DNA from: Acidobacteriota bacterium
GTDB lineage: Bacteria; Acidobacteriota; Blastocatellia; Pyrinomonadales; Pyrinomonadaceae
Length of the DNA stretch: 32,476 nt
Assembly: GCA_003223975.1 (NCBI GenBank)
Contig: QHXS01000054.1
Location: forward strand, 1-32,476
Direction: 5' to 3'
How positions within the stretch are numbered: position 1 is the first letter of the stretch; every line of letters begins with the position of its first letter. A program made the position numbers and the translations under genes. The notes under the pieces are model-generated. The model was not told the origin of the DNA, ran no database searches, and was given only the letters and a program-made list of their open reading frames with translations. Of this stretch, positions 32,344 through 32,476 are shown one piece after another.

Positions 32344-32476
32344 ATGGACATTGCGACTTCTGATACGGTCAAGGACGAATTGATAAAAACAAACCCAACG
32401 TTTCGAGATCTCGCCCACCAACATCAGAATTATGAACAAAGATTGACGGAACTTTCAGGCCTTACCTATCCCAACG
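32344..32476 (+). CDS. DUF465 (YdcH-like) small protein, cut by window end
   Basis: 44 codons are visible from ATG 32344: DELIKTNPTFRDLAHQHQNYEQRLTEL. The pattern of a helix with E-L...NP-FR-L...H..YE-RL-L is the DUF465/YdcH signature, a small helical-hairpin family (usually 70-80 residues) of unclear function. GAGG lies about 11 bases upstream, a loose ribosome site. The C-terminal half is outside the window. Confidence 0.8.
   Translation, partial: MDIATSDTVKDELIKTNPTFRDLAHQHQNYEQRLTELSGLTYPN

Overview
The window reads as chromosome of a Gram-negative bacterium with roughly balanced G+C. Gram-negative character follows from ADP-heptose genes, a heptosyltransferase-type GT9 enzyme, a Wza-type outer-membrane exporter and cytoplasmic-type NagZ. 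The mix of an LVIVD-repeat protein, a DUF305 protein, many TTG/GTG starts and an exopolysaccharide locus followed by an HprK-like/PqqD/nucleotidyltransferase trio suggests Acidobacteriota, perhaps class Blastocatellia. That placement is an inference from gene content; no marker search was possible.

Layout. Positions 1-102 hold the tail of an unidentified plus-strand gene, followed by a small exported protein (263-763) with a terminator that works in both directions. From 870 to 9568 almost everything is on the minus strand: a translationally coupled DUF305/LVIVD pair, tRNA-Cys and tRNA-Gly behind one strong promoter, and a likely mutS-nagZ-peptide-binding lipoprotein operon. From 9736 to 28559 a plus-strand polysaccharide locus runs nearly without gaps: Wza export protein, Wzc tyrosine kinase, GT-C membrane enzyme, plant-like GDP-mannose 3,5-epimerase, GT2, Wzx flippase, Wzy-like polymerase, an unusual HldE2-GmhA fusion, heptose kinase, GT9, a three-enzyme UDP-6-deoxy-L-HexNAc set, and two GT4 enzymes. 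Many genes overlap by 1-4 bases, including stop/start junctions that use TTG (TTGA).

From 28686 to 31098 lies the most interesting part: an HprK-like kinase, a protein in which a PqqD domain is fused through an internal twin-arginine-like signal segment to an eight-cysteine tail, a strong hairpin with a T-run, and a nucleotidyltransferase. This looks like an HPr-rel-A-type system of unknown function attached to the polysaccharide locus, with a precursor-like chimera at its centre. After it come housekeeping genes: tsaB, rimI and the start of a DUF465 (YdcH-like) gene cut by the window end.

How the genes work together. The polysaccharide locus has the core machinery of a Wzx/Wzy-dependent pathway: flippase, polymerase, chain-length/tyrosine kinase and outer-membrane exporter. 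It also carries its own nucleotide-sugar enzymes for three special sugars: a GDP-mannose epimer (GDP-L-galactose or GDP-L-gulose), a heptose, and a 6-deoxy-L-N-acetylhexosamine. No initiating phosphoglycosyltransferase, gmhB or hldD is present here. No stretch longer than about 300 bases lacks a gene; the largest gaps are 3944-4146 (a tRNA promoter and a small inverted repeat), 9569-9735 (divergent control region) and 103-262 (nothing clear).
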